Shown here in pieces: positions 18,853-26,123 of a stretch of 32,450 bases of DNA. The position numbers and the translations under genes were made by a program. The DNA comes from an uncultured Clostridia bacterium (GTDB taxonomy: Bacteria; Bacillota; Clostridia; Oscillospirales; Ruminococcaceae), in assembly GCA_947627005.1 (NCBI GenBank), contig CANQUJ010000021.1:1-32450 (forward strand). The letters run 5' to 3'. The notes under the pieces are model-generated. The model was not told the DNA's origin and did no database searches. It saw nothing but the letters and a program-made list of their open reading frames with translations. Numbering within the stretch: the stretch's first letter is position 1; each line of letters begins with the position of its first letter.

Positions 18853-18912
18853 CAATATTTTTAGTATTTGCGAAGCAAGACTGATAATTCTGTGAAAATT
18901 GAATTTCCGGGC

Positions 18913-18941
18913 TTGACATCTTGACGAATCGGGAATAAAAT
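18913..18941 (+). promoter_or_regulatory. Promoter of pckG
   Basis: TTGACA (18913-18918), 17 nt, TAAAAT (18936-18941). The predicted start is near 18948, leaving a 5' UTR of about 90 nt with GGAG before the ATG. No clear hairpin or known riboswitch is seen in it. Confidence 0.8.
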
Positions 18942-19038
18942 AGTATTCGAGGAAAGTTGGATTTTCCGCGAATGAATTTTTTCGACTTCCCCGATATCCG
19001 TTTAATAAAGCATATTATATAAAAAGGAGAGTAATTTT

Positions 19039-20826
19039 ATGGCAACTTTGACGAAAAACCCAAATGTCAACAAATGGGTCGACGAAATGATCGCGCTCTG
19101 CAAGCCCGCTAAGGTCGTCTGGATCGACGGCTCTAAAGAGCAGCTCGACTGTCTTCGCGACGAGGCTGTCGCGACCGGCGAAATGATCAGACTCAACGAG
19201 GAAAAGCTCCCCGGGTGCCTCTATCACCGCACCCTGCCCAACGACGTCGCAAGAGTAGAGGACAGAACCTTCATCTGCTCCCGCAAGAAAGAGGACGCCG
19301 GCCCGACCAACAACTGGTGCGACCCGAAGGAGATGTATGCCAAGCTCACCCCGATGTACGACGGCGTTATGAAGAACCGCACGATGTATATCATTCCCTA
19401 TTCGATGGGCCCGATCGGCTCTCCTCTCGCAAAGGTGGGCGTCGAGGTCACCGACTCTATCTACGTCGTATTGAATATGGCCATCATGACCCGCATGGGC
19501 GCCGACGCCTTTAAGAACCTCGGCGACGAATCTAACGACTTTGTAAGAGGTCTCCATTCTAAGGCCGACGTCGACCCCGAGAAGCGCTACATCGTCCAAT
19601 TCCCCGAAGACAACACCATCTGGTCGATTAACTCTGCCTACGGCGGAAACGTTCTTTTGGGCAAGAAGTGCTTCGCCTTAAGAATCGCTTCCTATCAGGG
19701 CAAGAACGAGGGCTGGATGGCCGAGCATATGCTCATTCTTGGCATCGAGAAGCCGAACGGAGAGATCAAATATATCACCGCCGCGTTCCCGTCTGCTTGC
19801 GGAAAGACCAACCTCGCTATGCTGATTCCGCCGGAGGGATACACCAAGAAGGGCTATAAGGTCTGGACGGTCGGCGACGATATCGCATGGCTTAAGCCCG
19901 GCCCGGACGGCAGACTTTACGCCATCAACCCCGAGAACGGCTTCTTCGGAGTCGCCCCGGGAACCAACGCTCACTCAAACTTCAACGCCCTCGCTTCGAC
20001 AAGAAAGAACACCATTTTCACCAACGTCGCCATCAACAACGACGATATGACCGTCTGGTGGGAGAAGCTGGATAAAAACCCGCCGGTCAACGCGACCGAG
20101 TGGAAGGGGGAAAAGGTCAACGGCCCCGAATATGTCGCCGCCGGCAACAAGCTCGCCCACCCGAACTCCCGCTTCACCGCCCCCGCAGAGAATTGCCCTT
20201 GCATTTCTCCCGAATTCAACAACCCGAACGGCGTTCCGATCTCGGCGATAATCTTCGGCGGAAGAAGAGCGAAGACCGCCCCGCTGGTATACCAGTCCTT
20301 CAACTGGCAGCACGGCACATTCGTCGGCTCGATAATGGCTTCCGAGACCACTGCGGCGGCAACCGGCGCGGTAGGCGTAGTCCGCCGCGACCCGATGGCT
20401 ATGCTTCCGTTCTGCGGCTATCATATGGGCGACTATTGGGCGCACTGGCTTGAAATGGGCAAGATTTTGGGCGACAAAGCCCCGAAGATCTTCAACGTAA
20501 ACTGGTTCAGAACCGACGAAAACGGCGACTTCATCTGGCCGGGTTACGGCGACAATATGAGAGTCTTAGACTGGATCATCGACCGCTGCGAAGGCAAGGT
20601 CGACGCGGTCGAGACCCCGATCGGCTACGAGCCCAAGCCCGAAGACATCAACGTCGAGGGCCTCGAGGGCATCACCACCGAGACTATCGCCGACCTTCTC
20701 ACCGTCGACAAGAAGCTTTGGAGAGAAGAGGCCGAGGGGATCGAAGAATTCTACAAGAAATTCGGCGAAAAGCTCCCGAAGGAAATGTCCGAAGAGCTTA
20801 AGGCGCTCGAATCCCGCCTCGCTTAA
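19039..20826 (+). CDS. pckG: Phosphoenolpyruvate carboxykinase, GTP-dependent
   Basis: A 595-residue GTP-type PEPCK (EC 4.1.1.32), interconverting oxaloacetate and PEP. The P-loop-like PSACGKTN lies at 251-258, preceded by the GGN (YGGNVLLGKK) and NxGR-type binding loops; the C-terminal IIFGGRRAKTAPLVYQSF block (about 405-420) and NWFR are typical of the GTP family, not the ATP family. In fermentative gut anaerobes this enzyme often fixes CO2 from PEP toward succinate or supports gluconeogenesis. GGAG lies upstream of the ATG. Codon use is highly biased toward GC-ending preferred codons, a mark of high expression. Confidence 0.97.
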   Translation: MATLTKNPNVNKWVDEMIALCKPAKVVWIDGSKEQLDCLRDEAVATGEMIRLNEEKLPGCLYHRTLPNDVARVEDRTFICSRKKEDAGPTNNWCDPKEMYAKLTPMYDGVMKNRTMYIIPYSMGPIGSPLAKVGVEVTDSIYVVLNMAIMTRMGADAFKNLGDESNDFVRGLHSKADVDPEKRYIVQFPEDNTIWSINSAYGGNVLLGKKCFALRIASYQGKNEGWMAEHMLILGIEKPNGEIKYITAAFPSACGKTNLAMLIPPEGYTKKGYKVWTVGDDIAWLKPGPDGRLYAINPENGFFGVAPGTNAHSNFNALASTRKNTIFTNVAINNDDMTVWWEKLDKNPPVNATEWKGEKVNGPEYVAAGNKLAHPNSRFTAPAENCPCISPEFNNPNGVPISAIIFGGRRAKTAPLVYQSFNWQHGTFVGSIMASETTAAATGAVGVVRRDPMAMLPFCGYHMGDYWAHWLEMGKILGDKAPKIFNVNWFRTDENGDFIWPGYGDNMRVLDWIIDRCEGKVDAVETPIGYEPKPEDINVEGLEGITTETIADLLTVDKKLWREEAEGIEEFYKKFGEKLPKEMSEELKALESRLA

Positions 20827-20841
20827 TTTAATCAACAGCCG

Positions 20842-20874
20842 TCTCCCTCCCTTTAAACAGGGGAGGGAGATTTC
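20842..20874 (+). terminator. Terminator of pckG
   Basis: A perfect 10-bp stem (TCTCCCTCCC 20842-20851 with 20861-20870, 9-nt loop) followed by TTTCTT. Confidence 0.88.
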
Positions 20875-20938
20875 TTGCATTTGTATAAAATGAGAAGTTA
20901 TTGACTTATTATACTCTTAAATTTCGTCGGAATGACTA

Positions 20939-21020
20939 TTTACATCTTCGGATTTTTGTGTATAATAGTGAAAGTAAGGGCGAACGGCTCTTGTTTGATT
21001 CGACATCTTCATGATATAAT
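20939..21020 (+). promoter_or_regulatory. Two tandem candidate promoters upstream of the ttcA-like gene
   Basis: P1: TTTACA (20939-20944), 16 nt, TATAAT (20961-20966). P2: TTGTTT (20991-20996), 18 nt, TATAAT (21015-21020) with extended TG. A third TATAAT at 21122-21127 lies downstream of a terminator-like hairpin. The 325-nt gap from 20827 to 21151 has no convincing gene. Confidence 0.55.
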
Positions 21021-21040
21021 GTTCCAAGTAAATGGCGGAG

Positions 21041-21074
21041 TAAGTGAGCGCGAGCGTTCACTTATTTCGCTTTT
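21041..21074 (+). terminator. Terminator-like hairpin in the ttcA leader
   Basis: A 10-bp stem with one G-U pair (TAAGTGAGCG 21041-21050 with 21055-21064, CGAG loop) followed by a T-rich tract. It would stop transcripts from P1 and P2 before the gene unless read through, which suggests attenuation. Confidence 0.6.
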
Positions 21075-21151
21075 TCGGCGTTTTTTGGTCGCGGGGGCTT
21101 TTCAAAACGATAAAAACGGTGTATAATGGTCTCGGTAAAGGAATGGTGCTT

Positions 21152-21898
21152 ATGCAGAAAATTTTGGGATATATGCGGCGGGCGATAAACGAGTTCGACC
21201 TCATCTCGGACGGCGACAGGATCGCGGTAGGCGTCTCGGGCGGGAAGGACAGCCTCGCCCTGCTTTTGGGGCTTATAAGGCTTAGAAGCTTTATCGGGAT
21301 AGATTACAGCCTTGTCGCGATAACGCTCGACCCTTGCTTCGGCGGGGTCGAGGGGGACTATACTTCGGTCGAGCGAATTTGCAAAGAGGCCTGGGTGGAA
21401 TATATCCTCGAGCGAACGAAAATCGGCGAGATAGTCTTCGACGTAAGAAAAGAAGAGCACCCCTGCTCGCTTTGCGCAAAGCTTAGGCGCGGCGCTCTTC
21501 ACAACGCCGCGGTCAAGGCGGGCTGCAATAAGGTCGCCCTCGGGCACCACTTCAACGACGCCGCCGAGACCTTTATTATGAACCTTTTTATCGAGGGCAG
21601 GATCGGCTGTTTTTCGCCGAAGAGCTTTTTGGACAGGCGCGAGATAACCGTTATAAGGCCGCTCGTCTTCGCTCCCGAAAGCGAAATAAGGCGGGCGATC
21701 CGCCGCGAGGGGATAGAGGTCGTAAAATCCAAATGCCCGGTAGACGGCCACACCAAGCGCGAGGAGATCAAAAACTTTCTCGCCGAGGCGGAAAGGGCGG
21801 ATCGCGGCTTTACCGACAGGGTTTTCGGCGCGATGCGCCGCGCGGGAATCGACGGCTGGGGAATCAATGACAAAGGCGAAAAGGGGGAATCGGAATGA
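21152..21898 (+). CDS. ttcA: TtcA-family tRNA 2-thiocytidine synthase-like ATPase
   Basis: A 248-residue PP-loop protein. The PP-loop SGGKDS is at 29-34; a CxxC pair follows in HPCSLCAKLRRGAL, GHHFNDAAET is the second ATP-site motif, and a third Cys (KSKCPVDGH) completes the Fe-S ligands expected for TtcA-type enzymes. It likely thiolates a tRNA cytidine (position 32 in characterised members). I chose the ATG at 21152 because AAAGGA is nine bases upstream; the ATG at 21143 is adjacent to that site, and the longer frame crosses the leader hairpin. It overlaps the ymdB-like gene by 4 nt. Confidence 0.9.
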   Translation: MQKILGYMRRAINEFDLISDGDRIAVGVSGGKDSLALLLGLIRLRSFIGIDYSLVAITLDPCFGGVEGDYTSVERICKEAWVEYILERTKIGEIVFDVRKEEHPCSLCAKLRRGALHNAAVKAGCNKVALGHHFNDAAETFIMNLFIEGRIGCFSPKSFLDRREITVIRPLVFAPESEIRRAIRREGIEVVKSKCPVDGHTKREEIKNFLAEAERADRGFTDRVFGAMRRAGIDGWGINDKGEKGESE

Positions 21899-22662
21899 GA
21901 CTTTTATTTATCGGCGACGTTGTCGGCGCGGTGGGCTGCCGGTTTTTGGCCTCTAAAATAGGCGGGCTGAAAGAAAAATATAAGGCCGATATCCTCGTCG
22001 TGAACGGCGAAAATTCGGCGACCGGAAACGGTATCACCAACGTTTCGGCGGATATGCTTACCCGCCTCGGCGCAGACGTCATCACCACCGGGAACCACGC
22101 GTTTAAGCGCCACGAGGCGCAGACCATCTTCGACGAAACGCCCCACCTTATCCGCCCGGCGAACTTCCCGGACGAGGTTTACGGCAGGGGGTATTATATC
22201 CTCGATATGGGCAGAACCAAGATCGCGGTAATAAACCTTTTGGGGACGGCTTTTATGGAGCCGCTCGAAAACCCGTTCGACTGCGCGGACAGAATTTTAA
22301 AAAAGATAGACGTCCCGAACATTTTCGTCGACTTTCACGCCGAGGCGACCGCCGAAAAAAAGGCGATGGGATATTACCTCAACGGCCGCGTAACCGCCGT
22401 TTTGGGAACTCATACCCACGTTCAGACCGCCGACGAAGCGGTTCTTTCGGGCGGAACGGCATATATCACCGACGCGGGCATGACCGGCCCGGAGGAATCT
22501 ATCCTCGGGGTGGAAAAATCCGCCGCGATAACCAAAATGCGGCTCCACATTCCGGTAAGGTTCACCGAGGCGCAGACGCCCTGCTTTATAAACGGCGCGG
22601 TGGTCGATTTCGACGAAAAAACCGGCAGGGCGAGGGGGATAGAAAGGGTGGTCGAGCGATGA
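21895..22662 (+). CDS. ymdB: YmdB-family metallophosphoesterase
   Basis: A 255-residue protein of the TIGR00282/YmdB family, which hydrolyses 2',3'-cyclic nucleotides and affects biofilm and sporulation fate in Bacillus. The metal-ligand motifs are all visible: GDVVGAVG near residue 7, NGENSATGNGIT, TTGNHAFKR, DFHAEATAEK and GTHTHVQTADE. Length matches the family. ATGA overlap with the upstream tRNA-thiolase gene and overlap with the next gene place it in the middle of a three-gene operon. It is cytoplasmic, with no signal peptide. Confidence 0.94.
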   Translation: MRLLFIGDVVGAVGCRFLASKIGGLKEKYKADILVVNGENSATGNGITNVSADMLTRLGADVITTGNHAFKRHEAQTIFDETPHLIRPANFPDEVYGRGYYILDMGRTKIAVINLLGTAFMEPLENPFDCADRILKKIDVPNIFVDFHAEATAEKKAMGYYLNGRVTAVLGTHTHVQTADEAVLSGGTAYITDAGMTGPEESILGVEKSAAITKMRLHIPVRFTEAQTPCFINGAVVDFDEKTGRARGIERVVER

Positions 22663-23087
22663 AAAAAGCGATAACCGCGATAATAGTCGCGGCTGCGGCG
22701 GCCTTGGCGGCGGCGTTCGCGATAATGCTCGCCGGAAGCCTTATAAACAGGTTCTCACCGCTGCCGACGGAATACGAAAATTCCGTCTGGGTCTCGGAAG
22801 ACGGCGCGTTTACGCTTACGGTCGGGGAATACGACGAAAACACCTATCAATGCCCGGCCGAGATAGTTTACAGATCCCCGAGCGGCAAAGAGGCGGCGTA
22901 TTCCGCGGTCGGCGCGGAATTGGGGGTCATATCGGTCTACGACGACCCTTCTTTGACGGACGATTGGCTTAGGGTGAAGTGCGACGAATCTTCCTTCACA
23001 GCGAGAATAAACCGAACCGCAGACCTCGCCTATGCCGGGGACTATGAAAAGAATCAAGAGATAAAATTCCGCAGGGCGGGGGACTGA
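22659..23087 (+). CDS. Membrane-anchored hypothetical protein
   Basis: A 142-residue protein. Residues 1-30 are an Ala-rich signal anchor (KKAITAIIVAAAAALAAAF), with no lipobox Cys. The rest is a predicted beta-rich extracytoplasmic domain (FTLTVGEYDENTYQ, WLRVKCDESSFTARI). I do not recognise the family. It overlaps ymdB by 4 nt and ends base-to-base with the convergent spmB gene. Confidence 0.6.
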   Translation: MKKAITAIIVAAAAALAAAFAIMLAGSLINRFSPLPTEYENSVWVSEDGAFTLTVGEYDENTYQCPAEIVYRSPSGKEAAYSAVGAELGVISVYDDPSLTDDWLRVKCDESSFTARINRTADLAYAGDYEKNQEIKFRRAGD

Positions 23088-23609
23088 TCATCGCCCCAAG
23101 AAAAGCCTTACCGCCAGCGCGGAAAGAATAAACGCGGAGATATCTCCCGCCAGCGCAGAGCCGAGCGCATGGCGGGTCTTTTTTATTTTTGTCGCGCCGA
23201 AGTATACGGCTATCGTGTAAAAAGTCGTCTCGGTCGAGCCCATCAAAACGCTCGCGACCCTTCCGGCAAAGCTGTCCGGCCCGCAGTCTTCAAGAATGTT
23301 TTCCAAGATCGCCAGCGCGCCGCTGCCGGATATCGGCCTTAAAATCGCAAGAGAGAAGCACTCCGCCGGAAAGCCCAAAAATTCGGTGATCGGCGAGGCG
23401 AGCCTTGAAAGCGCCTCGAGAGCGCCCGAAGCGCGAAGCGTTCCCACCCCGAGGGAGAGAAAAACAAGGGTCGGAAGAAGCCCGATCGCAATCTTAAGGT
23501 TTTCTTTCGCGCCCTCGGTGAAGGCCGCGAAAACGTCGACTTTTTTGAAAACTCCGTATAAAAACACGCCCAAAACCAAGGCGGGGAGTATCGCCGAGCT
23601 TATGTTCAT
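23088..23609 (-). CDS. spmB: Spore maturation protein B
   Basis: A 173-residue nucleoside-recognition (Gate) domain membrane protein. It carries the family motifs LRPISGSGALAI and MGSTETTFYTIAVYFG, with hydrophobic helices near residues 6-24, 38-58 and 120-170. With SpmA it affects spore core dehydration in Bacillus and Clostridium. Its ATG overlaps the spmA stop by 4 nt. Its TGA stop touches the stop of the convergent hypothetical gene, with no terminator between. Confidence 0.93.
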   Translation of the reverse strand: MNISSAILPALVLGVFLYGVFKKVDVFAAFTEGAKENLKIAIGLLPTLVFLSLGVGTLRASGALEALSRLASPITEFLGFPAECFSLAILRPISGSGALAILENILEDCGPDSFAGRVASVLMGSTETTFYTIAVYFGATKIKKTRHALGSALAGDISAFILSALAVRLFLGR

Positions 23610-24187
23610 CGTTTTTTACCCATAAAGCCTATCTCCGCAGCGATAAGCGCGACGACGAGCGAAGCAAAGGACACCGCCAAAACGCAGGGCAGAATCTCCA
23701 TCGGGGCGGCGCTGCCGGCTTTGGCCCTCATGACCGCGACGGTAGTCGGTATAAGCTCGGCCGAGCAGGCGTTTATCACCGCAAGTTTGACCATATTCGG
23801 CGTGGCCTCGGCTTCGGGGCGCTCTTCTTCCTCGAGGCGCTTCATCGCCTCGATCCCGAGAGGGGTCGCCGCGTTGCCGAGCCCCAAAAGATTCGCGCTT
23901 ACGTTCATCGCTATCGCCTTAAGCGCGGCGGAATCTTTTTTAAGTCCGCGAAAAATCAATTTGAGAGCCGGCCTTAAAAGGGCGGTTAGCTTTTCGGTCA
24001 GACCGGATTTTTCGGCAATTTTCATTATCCCGCCCCAAACGGCCATGCCCCCGGCAAGGGTTATCGCCAAGGATACGGCGTCGCCCCCGCAGGAGACTAT
24101 CGCGTTGGAAACCGCCGTCGTCGAGCCGGTCGCGGCGGAGTATGCGACGGAGACCGAAATCATCAAAAAAAGCAAAATACCTATCAT
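23606..24187 (-). CDS. spmA: Spore maturation protein A
   Basis: A 193-residue membrane protein with an N-terminal anchor (MIGILLFLMISVSVAYSAATG) and the Gate-domain motifs LLGLGNAATPLGIEAMK and NACSAELIPTTVAVMRAKAG typical of SpmA. The ATG at 24187 has GGAG five bases upstream; the frame stays open to 24403 but that stretch crosses the divergent abrB-like leader and is rejected. It forms a two-gene operon with spmB. No sigma-A promoter is evident in front; a sporulation sigma factor promoter is expected but could not be identified by eye. Confidence 0.93.
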   Translation of the reverse strand: MIGILLFLMISVSVAYSAATGSTTAVSNAIVSCGGDAVSLAITLAGGMAVWGGIMKIAEKSGLTEKLTALLRPALKLIFRGLKKDSAALKAIAMNVSANLLGLGNAATPLGIEAMKRLEEEERPEAEATPNMVKLAVINACSAELIPTTVAVMRAKAGSAAPMEILPCVLAVSFASLVVALIAAEIGFMGKKR

Positions 24188-24225
24188 TTTAACTCCTTTT
24201 CGGCGTTTTTTGTAGAAAATGTGGG

Positions 24226-24254
24226 TTGACAAAGCTTTAAAAATATGGTAATAT
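24226..24254 (+). promoter_or_regulatory. Promoter of the abrB-like gene
   Basis: TTGACA (24226-24231), 17 nt, TAATAT (24249-24254) with an extended TG at 24246-24247. The predicted start is about 24261, giving a 164-nt leader. Confidence 0.8.
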
Positions 24255-24260
24255 GTCGAA

Positions 24261-24424
24261 AAACAGCAAACGAGGTGACCGCTTGGAAGTGTGAATAGCT
24301 TTGGGTATCTATTTTTGATTCCACCCTGCGCACTTTCAGAACCATCCTGCGCTGACGATTCTGGAGTATTTTTACCGAGCGAAATCGAAACAGAACACAT
24401 CACTATTTATCAAGGAGGACTATC
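24261..24424 (+). ncRNA. Long structured leader of the abrB-like gene
   Basis: The leader contains AAGTGTG/CGCACTT pairing (about 24286-24292 with 24329-24335) enclosing GGGT/ACCC. It also has an 11-bp direct repeat CCAYCCTGCGC (24321-24331 and 24342-24352) and CAGAA/TTCTG arms around the second copy. A perfect extended Shine-Dalgarno GAGGTGA (24272-24278) precedes TTG-GAA-GTG-TGA (24283-24294), a three-codon upstream ORF. It matches no riboswitch I know. Regulation is inferred. Confidence 0.45.
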
Positions 24425-24667
24425 ATGAAATCTACGGGCATAGTAAGAAAAGTAGATGAGCTGGGAAGGATCGTCGTTCCCATGGAGCTTAGAAAGACTA
24501 TGGACATTAAGGAAAAAGACCCGATTGAGATTTTCACCGAAGGCGACAACATCATTTTAAGAAAATACACCGATTCCTGTATTTTCTGCGGCAACAACGA
24601 AAACACCGTTCGCTTCGAGGGAAAGATACTCTGCAAAAAATGTCTCACCAAGCTTAAAGAGTTTTAA
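24425..24667 (+). CDS. AbrB/SpoVT-family regulator with C-terminal zinc finger
   Basis: An 80-residue transition-state-type regulator. The N-terminal swapped-hairpin AbrB domain is complete (MKSTGIVRKVDELGRIVVPM, ELRKTMDIKEKDPIEIF). The C-terminus adds a Cys4 zinc site (Cys52-Cys55 and Cys70-Cys73), as in many clostridial AbrB-like proteins. It should bind DNA as a dimer or tetramer. AAGGAGG gives a strong ribosome site. It is monocistronic with a terminator on its 3' side and divergent from spmA. Confidence 0.92.
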   Translation: MKSTGIVRKVDELGRIVVPMELRKTMDIKEKDPIEIFTEGDNIILRKYTDSCIFCGNNENTVRFEGKILCKKCLTKLKEF

Positions 24668-24672
24668 AAAGC

Positions 24673-24757
24673 CCGTTCGGTCATAAAAAGATATGTCCGG
24701 CCGAACGGTTATATTCCCGATTTGTCCGCCCTGCGTTTTCGCGGGGCGTTAATTTTT
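24673..24757 (+). terminator. Terminators after the abrB-like gene
   Basis: A first weak hairpin pairs CCGTTCGG (24673-24680) with 24701-24708. A second, stronger one has a 9-bp stem (24727-24735 with 24740-24748, TTTT loop) followed by TTAATTTTTA. The second is the likely terminator. Confidence 0.75.
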
Positions 24758-24767
24758 ATAAAATCGC

Positions 24768-24796
24768 TTGCATAAACGCCGGTAATGTGGTAGAAT
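24768..24796 (+). promoter_or_regulatory. Promoter of the yfmF-yfmH-lgt-folD operon
   Basis: TTGCAT (24768-24773), 17 nt, TAGAAT (24791-24796). Confidence 0.75.
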
Positions 24797-24837
24797 AATC
24801 AGAAACATTGTTTTTTATATTTCCCGGGGGTGATCCT

Positions 24838-26121
24838 TTGATAACCGAGCGCCGCAGTCTTTGCCTCGGCGAAGGGGTCGGCGCGGACGTCACGGTCGAC
24901 CCGAAGTTTAAATCAAACTCCGTAACCGTTAGATTTTTGACGAAATACGACGATAAAACCGCCGCGGCGCTGTCTTTGCTGCCGAGCTTATTGACCTCTT
25001 TCAGCGCGGACTATCCCGACAGCGCGGTTTTAAGCCGAAAATTAAATTCGCTCTACGGCTCGTGGACGAGCGGTTCTTCCCACCATCGCGGGGGAATATA
25101 CGAAACCGTAGTTTCAATATCATATCTGCGGGACAGGTTCGCCCTTTCTGGCGACAAGGTATCCGAAGAGGCGATTTCGCTTTTTTTGGGCTGTATCTTC
25201 AACCCCGCGATAGAAAACGGCGGATTTATAGAAGAAGAATTTAACATAAGAAAGACCGACCTTTTAAATTCCGTCGACGGCGAGATAAACGACAAGGTCT
25301 CGTATTCCCTCTCTAACGCTTATAAAACCGCATTTAAAGGCGAGCCCTGCGCCGAGCGCGCATATCATTCCCGAGAGAGCGCAGAGGCGCTCACCCCGCA
25401 GTTCGTCTACGAGGTGTATCTTAAGCTTTTAAAAACCGCGAGGGTAGAGATATCTTTTTGCGGAGGGGGAGACTTCGAGCGCCCGATAGAGCTTTTTAAG
25501 CAAGCGTTTTCTTATAAGAGGGCATATCTGCCCCCGCCGGAATTTTACAGCCCGAGCCCGATAAAGCCCGAGCCGGAATACAGCACTATGCGGCTTGAGG
25601 TTAAACAGGCCGACCTTGTTTTAATCTTTAAAACCTGCGGGGCCGACCGTCTTTCCTGCGAGCTTTTAAGCCGACTGTACGGCGGAACGCCCTTTTCAAA
25701 GCTTTTTATGAACGTAAGAGAGCGGCTCAGCCTTTGCTATTTTTGCAGCTCTTCCTATCTCGATTCCAAGGGCGCGATAACCGTAGTCGGCGGGGTCGCA
25801 CCGGAGAATATTGAAAAGGCGAAGGACGAAATTTTAAGGCAGCTCGAAGAGATCAAAAGCGGCAATTTCACCGACGAAGAGCTTTACGAAACCAAGCTCG
25901 CCGCCGCGGATCACAACCGCTCGGTATACGACAGCCTTTCCCGCCTCGGCGAATGGTATTACGTTCAAAAGCTTAAAAACGCCGCCCTTTCGCCGGACGA
26001 TCACACCGCCGAGATCTTAAAGCTCACCCGCGAGGATGTGATTTCCGCCGCGAAAAGCCTAAGGCTCGATACGGTATTCGTTCTTACCGAAAGGGAAAGC
26101 CGAGAAACGGAGAGGATCTGA
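24838..26121 (+). CDS. yfmF: M16-family peptidase-like protein YfmF
   Basis: A 427-residue pitrilysin-fold protein of the YfmF type. It has the M16 layout (two alpha/beta lobes, LNSLYGSWTSGSSHHRGG, then an M16_C lobe with FSKLFMNVRERLSLCYFCSS in two stretches) but no HxxEH zinc motif, so it is the non-catalytic half of a heterodimer with the next gene product. In databases this pair is linked to EF-P 5-aminopentanol modification. The TTG at 24838 is the start: GGGGGTGATC just upstream matches the 16S rRNA tail. Two bases separate it from yfmH. Confidence 0.88.
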   Translation: MITERRSLCLGEGVGADVTVDPKFKSNSVTVRFLTKYDDKTAAALSLLPSLLTSFSADYPDSAVLSRKLNSLYGSWTSGSSHHRGGIYETVVSISYLRDRFALSGDKVSEEAISLFLGCIFNPAIENGGFIEEEFNIRKTDLLNSVDGEINDKVSYSLSNAYKTAFKGEPCAERAYHSRESAEALTPQFVYEVYLKLLKTARVEISFCGGGDFERPIELFKQAFSYKRAYLPPPEFYSPSPIKPEPEYSTMRLEVKQADLVLIFKTCGADRLSCELLSRLYGGTPFSKLFMNVRERLSLCYFCSSSYLDSKGAITVVGGVAPENIEKAKDEILRQLEEIKSGNFTDEELYETKLAAADHNRSVYDSLSRLGEWYYVQKLKNAALSPDDHTAEILKLTREDVISAAKSLRLDTVFVLTERESRETERI

Positions 26122-26123
26122 AT

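Noticed and set aside
20932-21126. 64-codon frame upstream of the ttcA-like gene
   Set aside because: It runs through promoters and a terminator hairpin and lacks a ribosome site.
24188-24403. 72-residue N-terminal extension of SpmA
   Set aside because: It overlaps the divergent abrB-like promoter and leader, and family members begin at the chosen Met.
24261-24424. T-box or other known riboswitch before the abrB-like gene
   Set aside because: GAGGTGACCGC superficially recalls a T-box bulge, but it lies at the 5' end, is followed by TTG as a ribosome site, and no specifier loop or aminoacyl gene is present.
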